Shown here one piece after another: positions 30,855 through 42,869 of a stretch of DNA of 64,000 bases. The notes under the pieces were generated by a model that made no database searches, was not told where the DNA came from, and saw only the letters and a program-made list of their open reading frames with translations. Location: contig OY829539.1 of assembly GCA_963691705.1 (NCBI GenBank), positions 2,668,501 through 2,732,500 on the forward strand, given 5' to 3'. Each line of letters starts with the position of its first letter. The stretch's first letter is position 1. The translations under genes and the position numbers were made by a program. The stretch is from Viola odorata. Lineage: Eukaryota > Streptophyta > Magnoliopsida > Malpighiales > Violaceae.

Positions 30855-31375
30855 AGATGCCAACGATCGGCTTGGGGCGTGCCTCGTCTTAGTGAGCTGT
30901 CTGATCAGGACCGACCATCACGAGGATAGGATTTTCACTCCCAAGCGTTGAAACCTCGCGTTCCTGGAGCGTGCCTCATCTTAATGGTCCGTCTGTGTAA
31001 GCACGGCTACCACAAGGATAGGATTTTCACTTCCAGGATGGAGTTACTACCTCCTTGGGGTGTGCCTCGTCTTAACGGCCCGTCTATGTGAGCACGGCTA
31101 CCATAAGGATAGGATTTTCACTCCCAAGGATGCCGGGACGTGCCTCGTCTTAATGGGTCGTCTGTGTGAGCACGGTTGCCACAAGGATAGGATTTTCACT
31201 CCCGGGGGCGTTGGGGCGTGCCTCGTCTTAATAGGCCGTCTGTGTGAGCACGGTTGCCACAAGGATAGGATTTTCACACCCAACGCTATTTATGCCAGGG
31301 CGTGCCTCGTCTTAGTGAGCTGTCTGATCAGGACCAGCCATCAGAAGGATAGGATTTTCACTCCTGGCATTCTTC
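30855..31375. repeat. Tandem repeat between E4 pol and the antisense cassette, 6 copies of 78-92 bp
   Basis: GATAGGATTTTCAC recurs at 30925, 31017, 31108, 31186, 31264 and 31348. Each is preceded by GTGCCTCGTCTTA and a TGTGTGAGCACGG-type segment. Short arrays in this position are known in Tat elements and can seed satellites. The plus-strand frame of 124 codons over it is repeat-driven. Confidence 0.85.
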
Positions 31376-31464
31376 ATTATCTGCATATGATTGACCATAA
31401 TGTGCACAAGAAATGCCTTTCATTCATGCGTTAGGGCAATGTTAACAATGTCAAACAGGAGAGA

Positions 31465-32812
31465 TTAGCTTCTAGCATGATATAGTTTCAAACGGGCTAT
31501 ATTCCAGGAGTTTGGTAAGGGAGTACCGTCAAGTGTTTCCAAATGATACGCTCCCTTTCCGATGACGCGGCTGACACGATATGACCCGTCCCAATTTGGG
31601 CTGAGTTTTTCCATGCGCTGCCCTGCCGCTCGTTTGTCTCTAAGCACTAAATCTCCTACTTTGAGCAGTCGCTCTTTGACTTGTCTGTTATGATATTGCG
31701 CCATTTTCCTTTTGTAATGCAAGGTTTTTAAGAGGGCCTTCTGTTGTACCTCTGGCAGCGCGTCAAGGTTAGTGCGTAACCTTTCCTCATTTATTTCTTC
31801 ATTGAAGTATGCCACTTGAAGGCTCAGGGTGCAATTTCTACCGGCGTGACAGCCTCTGTGCCAAAGGCTAACGCAAAGGGGGTTTCTCCTGTGGTAGTTT
31901 TGACGGTCATGCGATAGGCCCACATTACATACGGCAGTTCGTTTGCCCTTTTTTTTTTAGAATCTTCTAGGTTCCTCTTGATGCCACTGAGGATACTACG
32001 ATTGGTCACTTCAGCCTGACCGTTGGTTTGCGGGTGTGCTACAGAAGAGAATCTTTGTTCGATCTGGAATTCCGCGCACTGATTTCTGAAAAATTGGCTT
32101 GTGAATTGTGTTCTGTTGTCGCTGACCAATATGCGAGGTACCCCAAATCGCATTATGACTTGATATTTAAAGAAACGCCAAATTTTTTCAATCGTAATGT
32201 TGGCTACCGCCTCTGCTTCTACCCATTTCGTGAAATAATCTACCGCCACGACCACAAATTTTAGTTGGGACCTGGCTTTTGGAAATGGGCCTAAGATATC
32301 AATTCCCTATTTGGCAAATGGGCACGGGGCGACAATTTCTGAAATTTGCACGGCTGGTCTTCGAGGGATCTTGGCGTATTCTTGACATTTCTGACAAGAT
32401 TTTACAAAGTTGTGACAGTCTCTGCGAATGGTGGGCCAGTAAAATCCTGAATGAAAGACCTGTGCCGCTAGGGTGTCACCAGCCACGTGCATGCCGCATA
32501 TTCCTTCGTGGATTTCTCGCAAAGTGTGGAGGCCTTCCTGCTCCGTTATGCACTTTGTAGCTGGATGAGAGAAGCATTTTCGAACCAACTCCCCATTATA
32601 GTATGTGCATCGTGCCACTTGTTTCAAAATTTTCCTCTTTTCGGTATTATCTATTGGCAGCTCATCACGTTTCAAATATTTCACAACGGGGACTCTCCAA
32701 TCATTCTCCACTTCTTCCACGCAAAGAGACACTTGTTCTTCCATGAAAGAGGGCACCGGTATCTCACCGTAGTGCACATCTTTGGGTATGGAGGCTGTCG
32801 GGTTAGCTGCCA
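31465..32812 (-). pseudogene. E4 integrase, broken
   Basis: The zinc module (H193 and H200, then C231-x2-C234 of the 33086-32307 frame) is intact. A TAG at 32307 interrupts the link to the core, where the frame 32255-31824 carries D-Y-F-T-K-W-V-E-A-E, S-D-N-R-T-Q-F and Q-T-N-G-Q-A-E-V-T-N, the three catalytic acidic positions. A frame change near 31835 leads to the C-terminal module (VGDLVLRDKRAAG, LSPNWDGSYRV), which ends at 31465. The glycine usual after S-D-N is R here. It would insert E4 cDNA. Confidence 0.8.
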
Positions 32813-33500
32813 TTTTAGCGAGATTATCAGCCTCACTATTCTCTTCTCGAGGAATATGCTCGAAGCAGACTTGAATGCCTTTTCTCTGTGTCTCTGTTAG
32901 CTCACGTTTTACCTTTGCAAGGTATTGGATCATGATGGGTTCTCGGGCTTGGGAATTTCCCAAGACTTGATTTATTATTAGTTTAGAGTCCCCCCGTATC
33001 TTTAGCTGCGGATCACGCATTGTTCCTGCATCGCGCGTAGTTTCAATGAAGAAATTGTTGCCTATTCTGAGTCCGGCCAGTAACACTTCGTACTCGGCCG
33101 CGTTGTTGGATAGCGGCTGTAAAATTCTAATGGCCTAGCGCATCTGTATGTCATCAGGTCTAATCATAAAAATTCCAGCGCCAACTAACTCTTGATTTTT
33201 AGCTCCGTCCACTTGGATGATCCATGTATCGTTGTAAGTGTCCGGGGACGGGAGATTTGAGTCTCCCGCTTCCCCTTCCGGTGGGTCCACCGGTAGCCCT
33301 TGTGTAAATGTGCATTCTGCTATGAAGTCTGCTAACGCTTGGTCTTTGATGGACGGTCTAGCCTTATATTGCAACCCATACTGCTCAAGTTCGATTGCCC
33401 AAATCAACATTCTTCCTGAGGACTCAGGTTTCCTAAGAATTTTCCCTAACGGTTGATCAGTGAGTACTACGACAGGATGAGCTTGGAAGTATCGATCCAT
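32813..33500 (-). pseudogene. E4 dual RNase H region, broken
   Basis: The frame from 33500 to 33135 holds the end of the RT-linked RNase H (DQPLGKILRKPE, then KDQALADFIAE) and the start of a second RNase H (WIIQVDGAKN). After a TAG at 33135 the second domain continues with RGDSKLIINQV and ends at REENSEADNLAKMA. A second, plant-type RNase H next to the ancestral one is a mark of the Tat lineage. Confidence 0.8.
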
Positions 33501-34560
33501 CTTTCGTGTTGCCTACACGAGGGCAAACGCTACTTTCTCAATGTGAGTGTATCGCAACTCGGCATCCTTCAGTATGTGACTGACAAAGAATACGGGGCGA
33601 TGAATATGTCTATCGCTTCGTACAAGGACAACACTAACCACCTCGTCGGTGACACCCAGATACAAGTATAAGGCGTCGCCTGGTTCAGGTCTTGTCAACA
33701 CCAGGTCAGATGAGAGGTAGGCTTTTATGCCGGCAAACGCTTCTTCACATTCTTCCGTCCACCCAAAGGGGGCTCTCCTGCGAATGACTTTGAAGAAGGG
33801 TAGGCACCTTTCGCCTTGTTTGGAGATAAAACGTCCTAACGCAATGATGTGTCCTGTGAGCTTTTGCACTTCTTTGACGGTTCGTGGAGATATCATGTCC
33901 TGAATTGCTTTTACTTTCGAGGGGTTGGGTTGGATGCCTTTCTGGCTGACCACGTAGCCTAAGAATTTGCCTGTTTGAAACGCGAACATGCACTTTCGGG
34001 GGTTCAACTTCATCTTGTATTCTCTCATCACGTCGAAGACTTCTTCTAAATCAGCCACGTGGTCCTCAAAGCTTCGACTTTTGACAAGTATATCATCCAC
34101 ATAGGCCTCCACCTTTTCCTCAATTTGCTTCTCAAAAACTTTATTTGCCATGCGCTGGAATGTTGCCCCGGCATTTTTCAATCCAAACGGCATTGCTGTG
34201 TTGCAATTGGTAGCCCTTGGCGTTATGAAAGCGGTTTTTTCTTCGTCCTCTATGGCCATGGGAATTTAGTGATATCCCGAGTTAGCATCCAACGAGCTTA
34301 GATAGGCGTACCCCGCGGTTTGGTCGACCAACTGATCGATTCGAGGAAGAGGATAGCAGTCTTTGGGACAGGCGTCGTTCAAATCAGTGAAGTCAATGCA
34401 CATGCGCCAATCTCTGTTAGGTTTTGGGACTAGGACAGGGTTAGCCAACCACGTTGGGTACTGGACTTCTCGGATGAAGCCAGCATCCATGAGTTTTAAT
34501 ATCTCTTTCTCGATGGCTATCATCTTTTCTGGAGAGAAAGCTCGCCGCTTCTGCTGAACA
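33501..34560 (-). pseudogene. E4 reverse transcriptase, broken by two stops
   Basis: 34523-34266 carries RT entry blocks (GFIREVQYPTWLANPVLVPK, then C-I-D-F-T-D-L-N-D-A-C-P-K-D). A TAA at 34266 follows. 34259-33513 then gives A-M-P-F-G-L-K-N-A-G-A-T-F-Q-R, the catalytic YVDD followed by ILVKSR, the connection block F-L-G-Y-V-V, and the first RNase H strands. A TAG at 33513 ends it. All domain blocks are present and in order, so only point nonsense changes disable it. Confidence 0.85.
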
Positions 34561-34855
34561 GGCTTGGCGTTAGGCTATCATCTGTTTCTCGCGAGATTCC
34601 AGGCATGTCTGCCGGTTTCCACGCGAATTCTCCTTTACATTTGTTCAATAATCGAGCTAATTGTGCGCTTTCTTCTGCGCTCAGTTTTTAGACCAGAAAA
34701 TTCACCTCTTCGATCCCACTAACGGGAATTGTCCTCATGTTGTCTACTGGCTGAGTACACTTTTCCTCTCTATCCTCGAAGGGATCATCCGCTACGCATA
34801 CGTAACGATCGCAACTCTTTTGGGTCATAAGTAAATAGCACTCGGCAGCTAACAT

Positions 34856-35360
34856 CTAGTCCCCTTTGATCGAGACCACTACATTCCACGAAGGGTATTT
34901 CATCTTTAGATATTTTTGTGATATCGCAGCTCCAAAATGGTTGAGGTATGACCGTCCGAGTATGGCGTTGTAAGGCAATGACAGATCTACAACCAAGAAC
35001 AATAATTCCTCCAACCGCTTGGACGCATCCTCTCTAAAGTATACTGGTAGCGTCGTAACTCCTGCCACCGGGATTGGGACCCCGTCTACTCCAATTATTG
35101 GTTTTTTACAAGGCGTTAGCTCACTGTCGGGATGCTTCATTAGGTTGTATGCTTCGAGCGAGAACAGGTTGACCGCACTTCCATTGTCAACAAGGGTTCT
35201 CCTGACTCCATGAATACCGATAACGGGTGTGACTACTAGCGCATCGTTGTGTGGATAAACAACGCCTTTCTCATCCTCTTCGGAGAACGACAACACCATT
35301 CGGTCTAATGCACTTATTGCTTCGCTTTTTACTAACGCGTTTTCCCTCTTTCGCTTGTCA
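34856..35360 (-). pseudogene. E4 aspartic protease, split from gag by E5
   Basis: The frame 35299-34856 carries an active-site-like segment, RRTLVDNGSAVNLF (D-N-G rather than D-S/T-G), then LPYNAILGRSYLNHF near residue 112. Both are typical of Tat proteases. Upstream coding (to 35361) joined gag before E5 inserted. The protease processes the polyprotein. The linker to RT (34855-34561) is decayed, with at least one stop. Confidence 0.75.
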
Positions 35361-35365
35361 CCAAC

Positions 35366-38300
35366 TGTGGCACCCCCTTTTCGTTGAAAATGAGTAAAGG
35401 TTCAGGACGGGCCACGATGCGAGACAAGCGTTGGACTTGTCTTAACATCATGCGAAATAAAGTCGCCACCCTAATTTTCTAAGGTTTTAGGGAACCTAAT
35501 TGTCATGGCATAAAAATAAACAAACTAAGGCACAATGGTCTAAACCAAAGAATGATGGTTCGAGGTCGTATTATGGACTTGGGAAGGTGTTAGGCACCCA
35601 AGTCACATCTTAAAAAGGTTACCGGTATGCAAGGTGTTTTTGAAAATATTTTGAACATGTAATTGGGACCCTTAAAGGTGACGTTACATCTTAGCATTCG
35701 GGACTAGTTATTTCCGTTTGGGTTCGAGGGATGGGGTTACCATTTTTCTCGATGCTAGAGCGGACGTTCCCCCCTTATCATTGGGCCATGCATGACTTAG
35801 TTACTACGTGATCTATCATGGCAAAACTAGCAAGGTACATTTTTTATGAATGCACATAGGGTTGGCATGGCCTTTGGAGCCATCATGCGTAGCATTTAGC
35901 AAGAAACAATTGATCTCATGGTATAAAAGACAAGTGTTATAAGCATGGTATACATGTGAGATTAATTTTTAATTGTTTTTAGCAATTCTATATGTCATGC
36001 ATACGCGTAGGGTGGTTCTAACGTTTACTAGGGTGTCATGCATTCGATTCGGTTTTTAACATTCAACTAAACATACAAGGAGATGTTTTAAGGTAAGCTT
36101 ACCTTTTGGATGAACCTCGATCAATCCATCTCTTCAAAAATCACGATTAATGACAATTGACATAAATACGTAGATATAAACAAGCATACACGATTTTAAC
36201 TAATTATTACAAATCACAAATAAAAATAACCACTCATCTAATTATTACAAATTAGAGGTCGGAATAACTATCTAACTAATTATTACATCAAGTGAAATGC
36301 TAATTATTACAACAAGTGAAAATGGGTAATTAATTATTACAACAAATGAAGATAAGCAATTAATTATTACAATAAGTTTAGCAATTAATTATTACCACAT
36401 ACACGCAATTTAAAAATAATTGGCAATTGATTATCACATACGAATGCATGGGAACAAGGCCTACCATTCTAATGGGCCGGGCTAGGCCCATACTTGGATT
36501 CCTAATTTTTGGTAAACATGCATGCAAATAATATTTACGGAAATCATTTAAATTAAATAAAAGAAAGGTAAAACGTATTTTTCGAGTGAAGGTTTAGAGT
36601 TTAACCTACAAAGTGAGAGTGTTAGTAAAAACTCGAGAATAATAAATACTAAAAACGCATGCAAACATTTATAACAAGAAATTGGTTAATTAAATAAAAC
36701 ATGGCATAATTGATGAACAATTTACTTCAAACTAGCATACGAGTATTCCATTTTAAAACATGGCATGAAATAAGCAAAACATCATACGAAACATGCAATT
36801 AATCTCATGATAATTTGCATGGCATAAGTTAAATAAAACATCATACATGGCATAAAATCATTTTATATGAATTACATGGCATGCAATTAATTCCTTGATA
36901 ATTTACATGGCATAAAATAAATAAAACATCATACATGGCATACAAACATTTTATACGAATTAAACATGGCATGCAATTAATTCCTTGATAATTTACATGG
37001 CATAAAATACATAAAACATCATACATGGCATACGAACATTTCATGAAAATTGACAAAAAATAATGGGTCGGGCCCCATATAGGAATTTTGGGCATGAAAA
37101 AATGGTCTTGGAATTAATCCAAGCCCAAAACAATTTAATTAAAACAAATGGGCTTGGCAAAGGCCAAGCCCATCACCTTTCTTATTTAAAAAATAGCACC
37201 AGTAGCCATCTTCTTCCCTTTCTCCTTCTTCAACGTCGCTGGCCACCATGGCCGGTGACTCAAGCTTCACCCCACCCATGGAATTTACCCAAAACAGCCC
37301 CAATCATCATGTTATCAAAGCAGTAGATCAAGGCAACAAAAACAACAAGAAATTTAAATGAAAATAGTAGCCCAATTTCACATGAAATAATAGGCTAATT
37401 AACATGCATATTAGGCTAGTAATTACTCAAGGACACATACAATTAAATTGAAGCAGGGGACACGAAATTGGCATGAAAACTAAACATGTGAAGCAAGTTT
37501 AAGTAATTAATTTCATGCTCTAAAGACAAAACGAAAATTTAAATAAAAGCTAGTGAGAGAGAGAGCTTACTGTCCAGGAGAGAATTTGGCCAAGAAGGAT
37601 GAGCAAGAAATGGAGATTAAGAGGAGATTTTGGTGCCCTTTTCTTGTTGCATGAAGGTGTGTATTTATAGGGAAAATTTCAGAGTCGGTTTGGTCTTTGC
37701 TTGGCCGAGAATCGTCGGGAAAGGTGGAGGTGAACAGTGGCCGAAGTGGAGGCCAAGTTTGGGCTTTGTGTGGCCAAGGATTGCTGATGGGTGGTTTGTG
37801 ATGATCACAGTAGAGTCGGCGAGGCTAGCTAGGAAGAAATGTGAGGCAAATTTGGATATTCATGCATTAATTGTCATTAATGCATGAATTTGGATACGAA
37901 CGGGATATTTTGGTAGGAGCGAATTCATACAAAAGTGGAAATAAATCCGGGCCGAGGAAACCACGACGTGTAGAAAAATAAGACAAGAAAACTAGTGTAC
38001 AGTAAATAAACGAGAAGTTTGAGTTAACGTATTTATTTTCTCTTTCGGAAATGTCAAAACGTTTGAGCGCAAAATAAATGTCCTTACGACAACAATTGAA
38101 CGAAACTGAACGAGGTGGCATGAAAGAGAAAAATAGTACGTATTTATCAATTAAAGAAATTACGCGTTCGATCCATGGTCCGAGAAAGTTTTCTCTGGAC
38201 CGATAGAAGTTCGCGAAAAGACAGTTAAAAGTACGAAAAAATTAAAAAGACACGAAATGACAAGAAATTTTAAACAAACTAGCCTAGGACCAAGAATCGA

Positions 38301-38388
38301 CAGAAATTTGATCTAGACAAGCTATTAAATGCGATAAGTGATAAAATGCGTAAAGTTGCGACAAAAGGTCAAAAATCGGGTAGCAACA
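35366..38388 (-). repeat. E5 3' LTR
   Basis: 3023 bp, highly similar to 47231-50222. The sense strand starts TGTTGCTACCCGATTTTTGA, as the solo LTR at 6665 does. The minus-strand TATA-like box is at about 37661-37671 (CCCTATAAATAC). Internal tandem repeats lie at 36830-37060. Short frames over it (37063-37326 and others) occur in both LTRs and are not genes. Confidence 0.9.
36830..37060. repeat. CATGGCAT-rich tandem repeat in the E5 LTR
   Basis: Units of about 80-90 bp built from CATCATACATGGCATA and TTGATAATTTACATGGC recur two to three times. The other LTR has an extra partial unit in the matching place (48600-48905). Confidence 0.75.
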
Positions 38389-38403
38389 ATTGTCCCCTCT
38401 TTA
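38389..38403 (-). other. Polypurine tract of E5
   Basis: The minus strand reads AAAGAGGGGACAAT directly before the 3' LTR, the classic position and composition for priming of plus-strand DNA. Confidence 0.75.
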
Positions 38404-38499
38404 CTGTCTGATCAAAAATTCAGTGTAAGTAAAGACGGTTGCCCCAAGTATTACCACGATTTTGGACATGATGAAGACTTACCTGTGAGTGGGATGAGC

Positions 38500-39200
38500 T
38501 TTAAATTCTAGTCTGGGCGAGGCTATCGCTCTTCAGACGTTGATGTGGAAGATGTAATGCGCGTCCGTGCAAGGCTATCGCTCTCTGATCGTTTGATGAA
38601 GGGATGAGATCCGAGCGAGGATACTGCAAACTACGGATATTTGGCGTAGATAATAAATCCGAGCGGGGATACCGCAAACTTCGGACATTGATGTAGAGAT
38701 GGAATGGTGAGATCCGAGCGGGGATACCGCAAACTTCGTGCATTGATGCAGAAAATGTAGATTTCACATCCGAACGGGGATACCGCAATTGTCGGAGGTT
38801 GATGCAGAAAATGTAAATTTGACATCCGAACGGGGATACCGCAATTGTCGGAGGTCGATGCAGAAAATGTAAATTTGACATCCGAACGGTGATACCGCAA
38901 TTGTCGGAGGTCGATGCAGAAAATGTAAATTTGACATCCCAACGGGGATACCGCAATTATCGGAGGTCGATGCAGAAAATGTAAATTTCACATCCGAACA
39001 GGGATACCGCAATTGTCGGAGGTTGATGCAGAGAATGTAAATTTGACATCCGAACGGGGATACCGCAATTGTCGGAACTCGTTGTGGAAAATGTTGATGT
39101 AGGTTCGTGCGAGGCTATCGCTCTCCGAACGTTGTTGTGGAAAATGTAACTACACGACCGTGCGAGGCTATCGCTCTCCGGACACTGGTGCTGAAAGTAT
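38500..39200. repeat. 56-bp tandem array with diverged flanking units
   Basis: GATACCGCAATTGTCGG (with small variants) recurs at 38779, 38835, 38891, 38947, 39003 and 39059, an exact 56-bp period. Related but diverged units lie to the left (GATACCGCAAACTTCGG at about 38660 and 38725). A second unit type with GCGAGGCTATCGCTCTC caps both ends (38515-38600 and 39100-39190). Confidence 0.9.
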
Positions 39201-39389
39201 AGTCGCTCAAGGAGGAGTATTTAGATAGACAAGGTGTATGTGGGGGCGTGACCTATCACAACACTAAACAGACGGTGTAAAGGGAAAGTAAGTCTTACCT
39301 TGAACTTACCGTATGAACTGAAATTGAGAGTGGTTGGAAGCCACCGTATGAAATGAGTTGGAGAGTGGTTGGAAGCCACCGCGTTTGGT

Positions 39390-39850
39390 AAACTAGTGAG
39401 TGGGGGCATTGCACCTCCGCGAACTTACCGTGTAAAAAATAAGGTGGTAAGTGGGGGTATTGCACCTCCGTAAACTTACCGTGCGAAAAATAAGTGGTAA
39501 GTGGGGGTATTGCACCTCCGCGAACTTACGGTGCGAAAAATAAAGTGGTAAGTGGGGGTATTGCACCTCCGCGAACTTACCGTGCGAAAAATAAAGTGGT
39601 AAGTGGGGGTATTGCACCTCCGCGAACTTACCGTGCGAAAAATAAGGTGGTAAGTGGGGGTATTGCACCACCGCTAACTTACCGTGCGAAAAATAAAGTG
39701 GTAAGTGGGGGTATTGCACCTCCGCGAACTTACCATACGAAAAATAAGGTGGTAAGTGGGGGTATTGCACCTCTGCTAACTTACCGTGCGAAAAATAAGG
39801 TGGTAAGTGGGGGTATTGCACCTCCGCGAACTTACCGTATGGATTGAAAT
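39390..39850. repeat. 51-bp tandem array, about 9 copies
   Basis: GTGGTAAGTGGGGGTATTGC recurs at 39494, 39545, 39596, 39647, 39698, 39749 and 39800, a 51-bp period; a 50-bp step leads in from 39444. Because 51 is a multiple of three, a 17-residue repeat stays open on both strands. There is no start context or domain, so it is listed as a minisatellite. Confidence 0.9.
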
Positions 39851-41560
39851 TGATTTGAATGTGAGGGAGCGTGATCCGCCACATGAATTTGATTTGGAGT
39901 GGTAACGTACTCCATTCGATGTTGATTGGATTTTGACGAAAATCCAAGACGGCGAGGGCTTTACAACAATTTCTTTATCGAAGACCCAATTTGTGGCATG
40001 ATTCCAACGAAGTGTATCTGTGTCCTGTAAATAGGAAAAAAGCAAACACAAAGCAGCAACAGATAGAAAAAGAGAGAGCAAATGACCTATGTGCGAAATA
40101 TCAAATATTCCTTCATTTAACCCATGGCTTGCCCCCAATTTTTTGATTGGAATGAAAATGACCTCTTTGTTTAAGACGAAATAAATTCAAGTGTTATTTT
40201 TTTGAAAAATGCGTTCAATTTTCGTTATACAAACTTAATCGACACAAGTCTAGATAACGTCTGCGTCTTGTTCAGGAAATAACGACCTCAAGAATAAGAC
40301 TTTCCCACGACATGCAGCTGTAAGCAATCCTCACCAGATATTAGTGTTTGCGCTCATGCTAGAAAATAAGGCTATGTGTTTTACACTCCTAAAACAATAA
40401 TAAACATAGCACAAAAATTAGATTTGCAATGTCAATCCGAGTGAATAGACTTCAAATGAAGATGCACATGCATGGGTCTACTAATAATCAAAAGGACTTT
40501 GCGAGGGAGAAAAAAAGAGGAATTTGTAGCAAGGTATTGTGCTTTTTGACGAAAGTTTTATGAGTTTCGTGCTCGACGACTGATTGTGATGAAGTCAAAT
40601 TGTGGTGAACGATGCTCGACGATTTGATTGTGGCAAACAACAAAGTACATGATTTTTTCTTCTTTTGTTGAGGCGTTCTTCTTCATGGTCATCCTTGCGA
40701 TCTTGATTGACTTCTCTCTTCTTCTTTTTTGCACCTGCTTCCATTTTTATTGGTTTGGTGGTTCTTGAGACACCTTTTCTTTGTATTTATTTCTTCTCTT
40801 TTTCCTTTTTTCATTTAATTTTTCTCTTTTTTTTCTTTTCTTTTTTTCTTTTTTTCTTTTTTTCTTTTTTTCTTCTTTCTCTCTTTCTTTTCCCCTTTTT
40901 TTCTTGTAGGTACTAATAGCAAGTGAAGCAAGTGCAATTTTTGTTTGGTCTATCCTCCTCTCTGTCTTCGGCAGAAACCTCCAAGTCTTGATTTATTTTG
41001 GCTTTCTTCTGACGTTGTTTTGCCAGAGATCCTCTAAAGGTTCCTTTGTTACCTCTTTGCTTGATGTGTAACTCCAATTTAGCGGTCTCAGTCGAGCACT
41101 ACTCACATGGTTAGGAGGCTTTTGGGTGTTTGATAAAGTTGTACATGGTGTACAAAATATGTGTTTTGAGGGAAAAAAGGTTAAAAATGAAAATGTAGAA
41201 GAAGAGCAAAAGCAAAGTTCAATGTCATCTTACCGTTATCCCATGTCTGACAGTTCATGTACCCTGGATATTATGCAAATCTAGCTAGCACCTAGTTTAG
41301 CATTTACACTCATGAAAGAAACAAGGCGTGAAGGCCCAAGGTACTCACAGGGATACGTTTGTGATCGCTTACGTCTAAACATGCCATGGACATAAGAGTT
41401 AACAGACAAGATCATGTATGTTTACATAATTTCTAATGAACGCCCAAATTAAAGCGATGAATGTGCTTGATTAAAAAACGTTCAAAATATGGGATTTTTG
41501 TTTCCCCTCTTTTTTTCTTTTTAGCCCAAGTTGCACATGTATAAAGGGAAAATTTTGCGA
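39851..41560. other. E5 non-coding internal region with pyrimidine tract
   Basis: No gene. 40790-40905 is an almost pure pyrimidine run (TTTTTTTCTTTT-like), which is a polypurine run on the element's sense strand. Confidence 0.6.
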
Positions 41561-42150
41561 AAACTAAGGATTTTAGCCAACATTACGCACACACTCTTGC
41601 AACAATATAAATAGTGGGAATTTAAAATTACAAAAATGTAAATTGCGAAAACATAAATTACTGAAACGTAAATGGCTGAAATGGAAATTGCAACAATGTA
41701 AAAGGACAACTTCCCTGAAAAATGAGCTTTGACATTTTTTGACACCTTCTTTTGGTCGTCCCTTCACTCGCTTGCTCCCAAGTTCACAAGCCTCATTGCA
41801 CCTGAAAGGTAAAACTGTGGAAATGTAAATTGCGAAAATATAATTTGCAAAAATGTAAAAGGACAACTTCCCTGAAAAATGAGCTTGGACATTTTTCGAC
41901 ACCTTCTTTTGTTTGTCGTTTCACTCTCCTGCCCCCAAGTTTACAAGTCTCATTGCACCTGAAATGTAAAATTACAGAAATGTAATTTGCGAAAACATAA
42001 ATTATAGAAACGTAAATTGCGAAAGGGGAAATTGTAAACATAAAGGACAACTTCCTTGAAAAATGAGCTTTGACATTTTTCGACACCTTCTTTTGGTCGT
42101 CACTTTACTTGCTTGCCCCCAAGTTTGCAAGTCTCGTTGCACCTGAACTG
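41561..42150. repeat. Tandem repeat, 3 units of about 157-183 bp
   Basis: GGACAACTTCC, then AAAAATGAGCTT, then GACATTTTT recur at about 41704, 41861 and 42044. The segments between are built of short GAAANGTAAATT phrases. The small minus-strand frames over it repeat with the array. Confidence 0.8.
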
Positions 42151-42869
42151 AAGAGACAATTTAAATAGTAAATTCATAGGGAAAAAGTATCCCAAGATGT
42201 TGAATTTAAAATTAACGACAAAATAGAAATATTAAAAAGAACACGTGGGTTGCCTCCCACAAAGCGCCCTTGTTTAAAGTCGTAGGCTCGACTAATGGCG
42301 GAGCTTCCTTGCGATCAAAATTTGACAAAAGTAGGGGTGTGAACCGCTCTGCCCTAGTTTAGTTGTCGACATTCCTGACGGTTCCATCATAGCATTTTGA
42401 AGAATAGCCATTAAGTTCTCGAATAGTGTTCTACATGAGAATGACCTCTTCGTTACCCTTGCTCGTGTGTATGGAGAAAAACTCACCTATTGAAACATGT
42501 GTGAACGTACACACCTATCATTGTACCTATAAAACTTAGCATTGGATTAATGGGGTTAACCAAAACGTAGTTCTTGTGACCCTAACTACTCCTAGGTGCC
42601 GCCGACACCACACTTCCTTCTGTCATTTAAAACTTAACAATTTGACACGTAAGTTTTAAAAAAAAAGTTCTCATCATTTTTTTTGATTTGAGATAAACAT
42701 TAATTGGTAAGGTTAAACATATTTATTTATTTTTAAACCGAAGGGGAACGCAAGTTCCTATAAAAGACAATAAAACATGCATACATATTACAAGGAGACA
42801 TCAGGAAGCGTGGTGGCGGTTTAATTACCCAGATGCCCCCCCAGACTTCTTCATGAAAATGGCCGAGCC
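42151..42869. other. E5 region downstream of gag
   Basis: No protease or pol motif is seen. It carries GGGTTGCCTCCCACAAAGCG at about 42247, a phrase common in plant gypsy elements. The part near 42800-42860 matches E1 at about 1310-1370. Confidence 0.4.

Noticed and set aside
37063..37326. 87-codon plus frame present in both E5 LTRs
   Set aside because: It is antisense LTR sequence; conservation reflects LTR identity.
38501..39012. Long minus-strand frames with a periodic protein over the 56-bp array
   Set aside because: 56 is not a multiple of three, so the frame cycles through the unit; it is open by chance.
30855..39850. Possible CRISPR-like arrays
   Set aside because: The repeats at 30855, 38500 and 39390 are contiguous tandem units without unique spacers, in a plant genome with no cas genes.
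39393..39947. 184-codon minus and 117-codon plus repeat proteins
   Set aside because: Both follow directly from the 51-bp period; no start context, no flanking coding signal.
40707..40916. 69-codon hydrophobic plus frame
   Set aside because: It is the poly-pyrimidine tract read as phenylalanine, leucine and serine.
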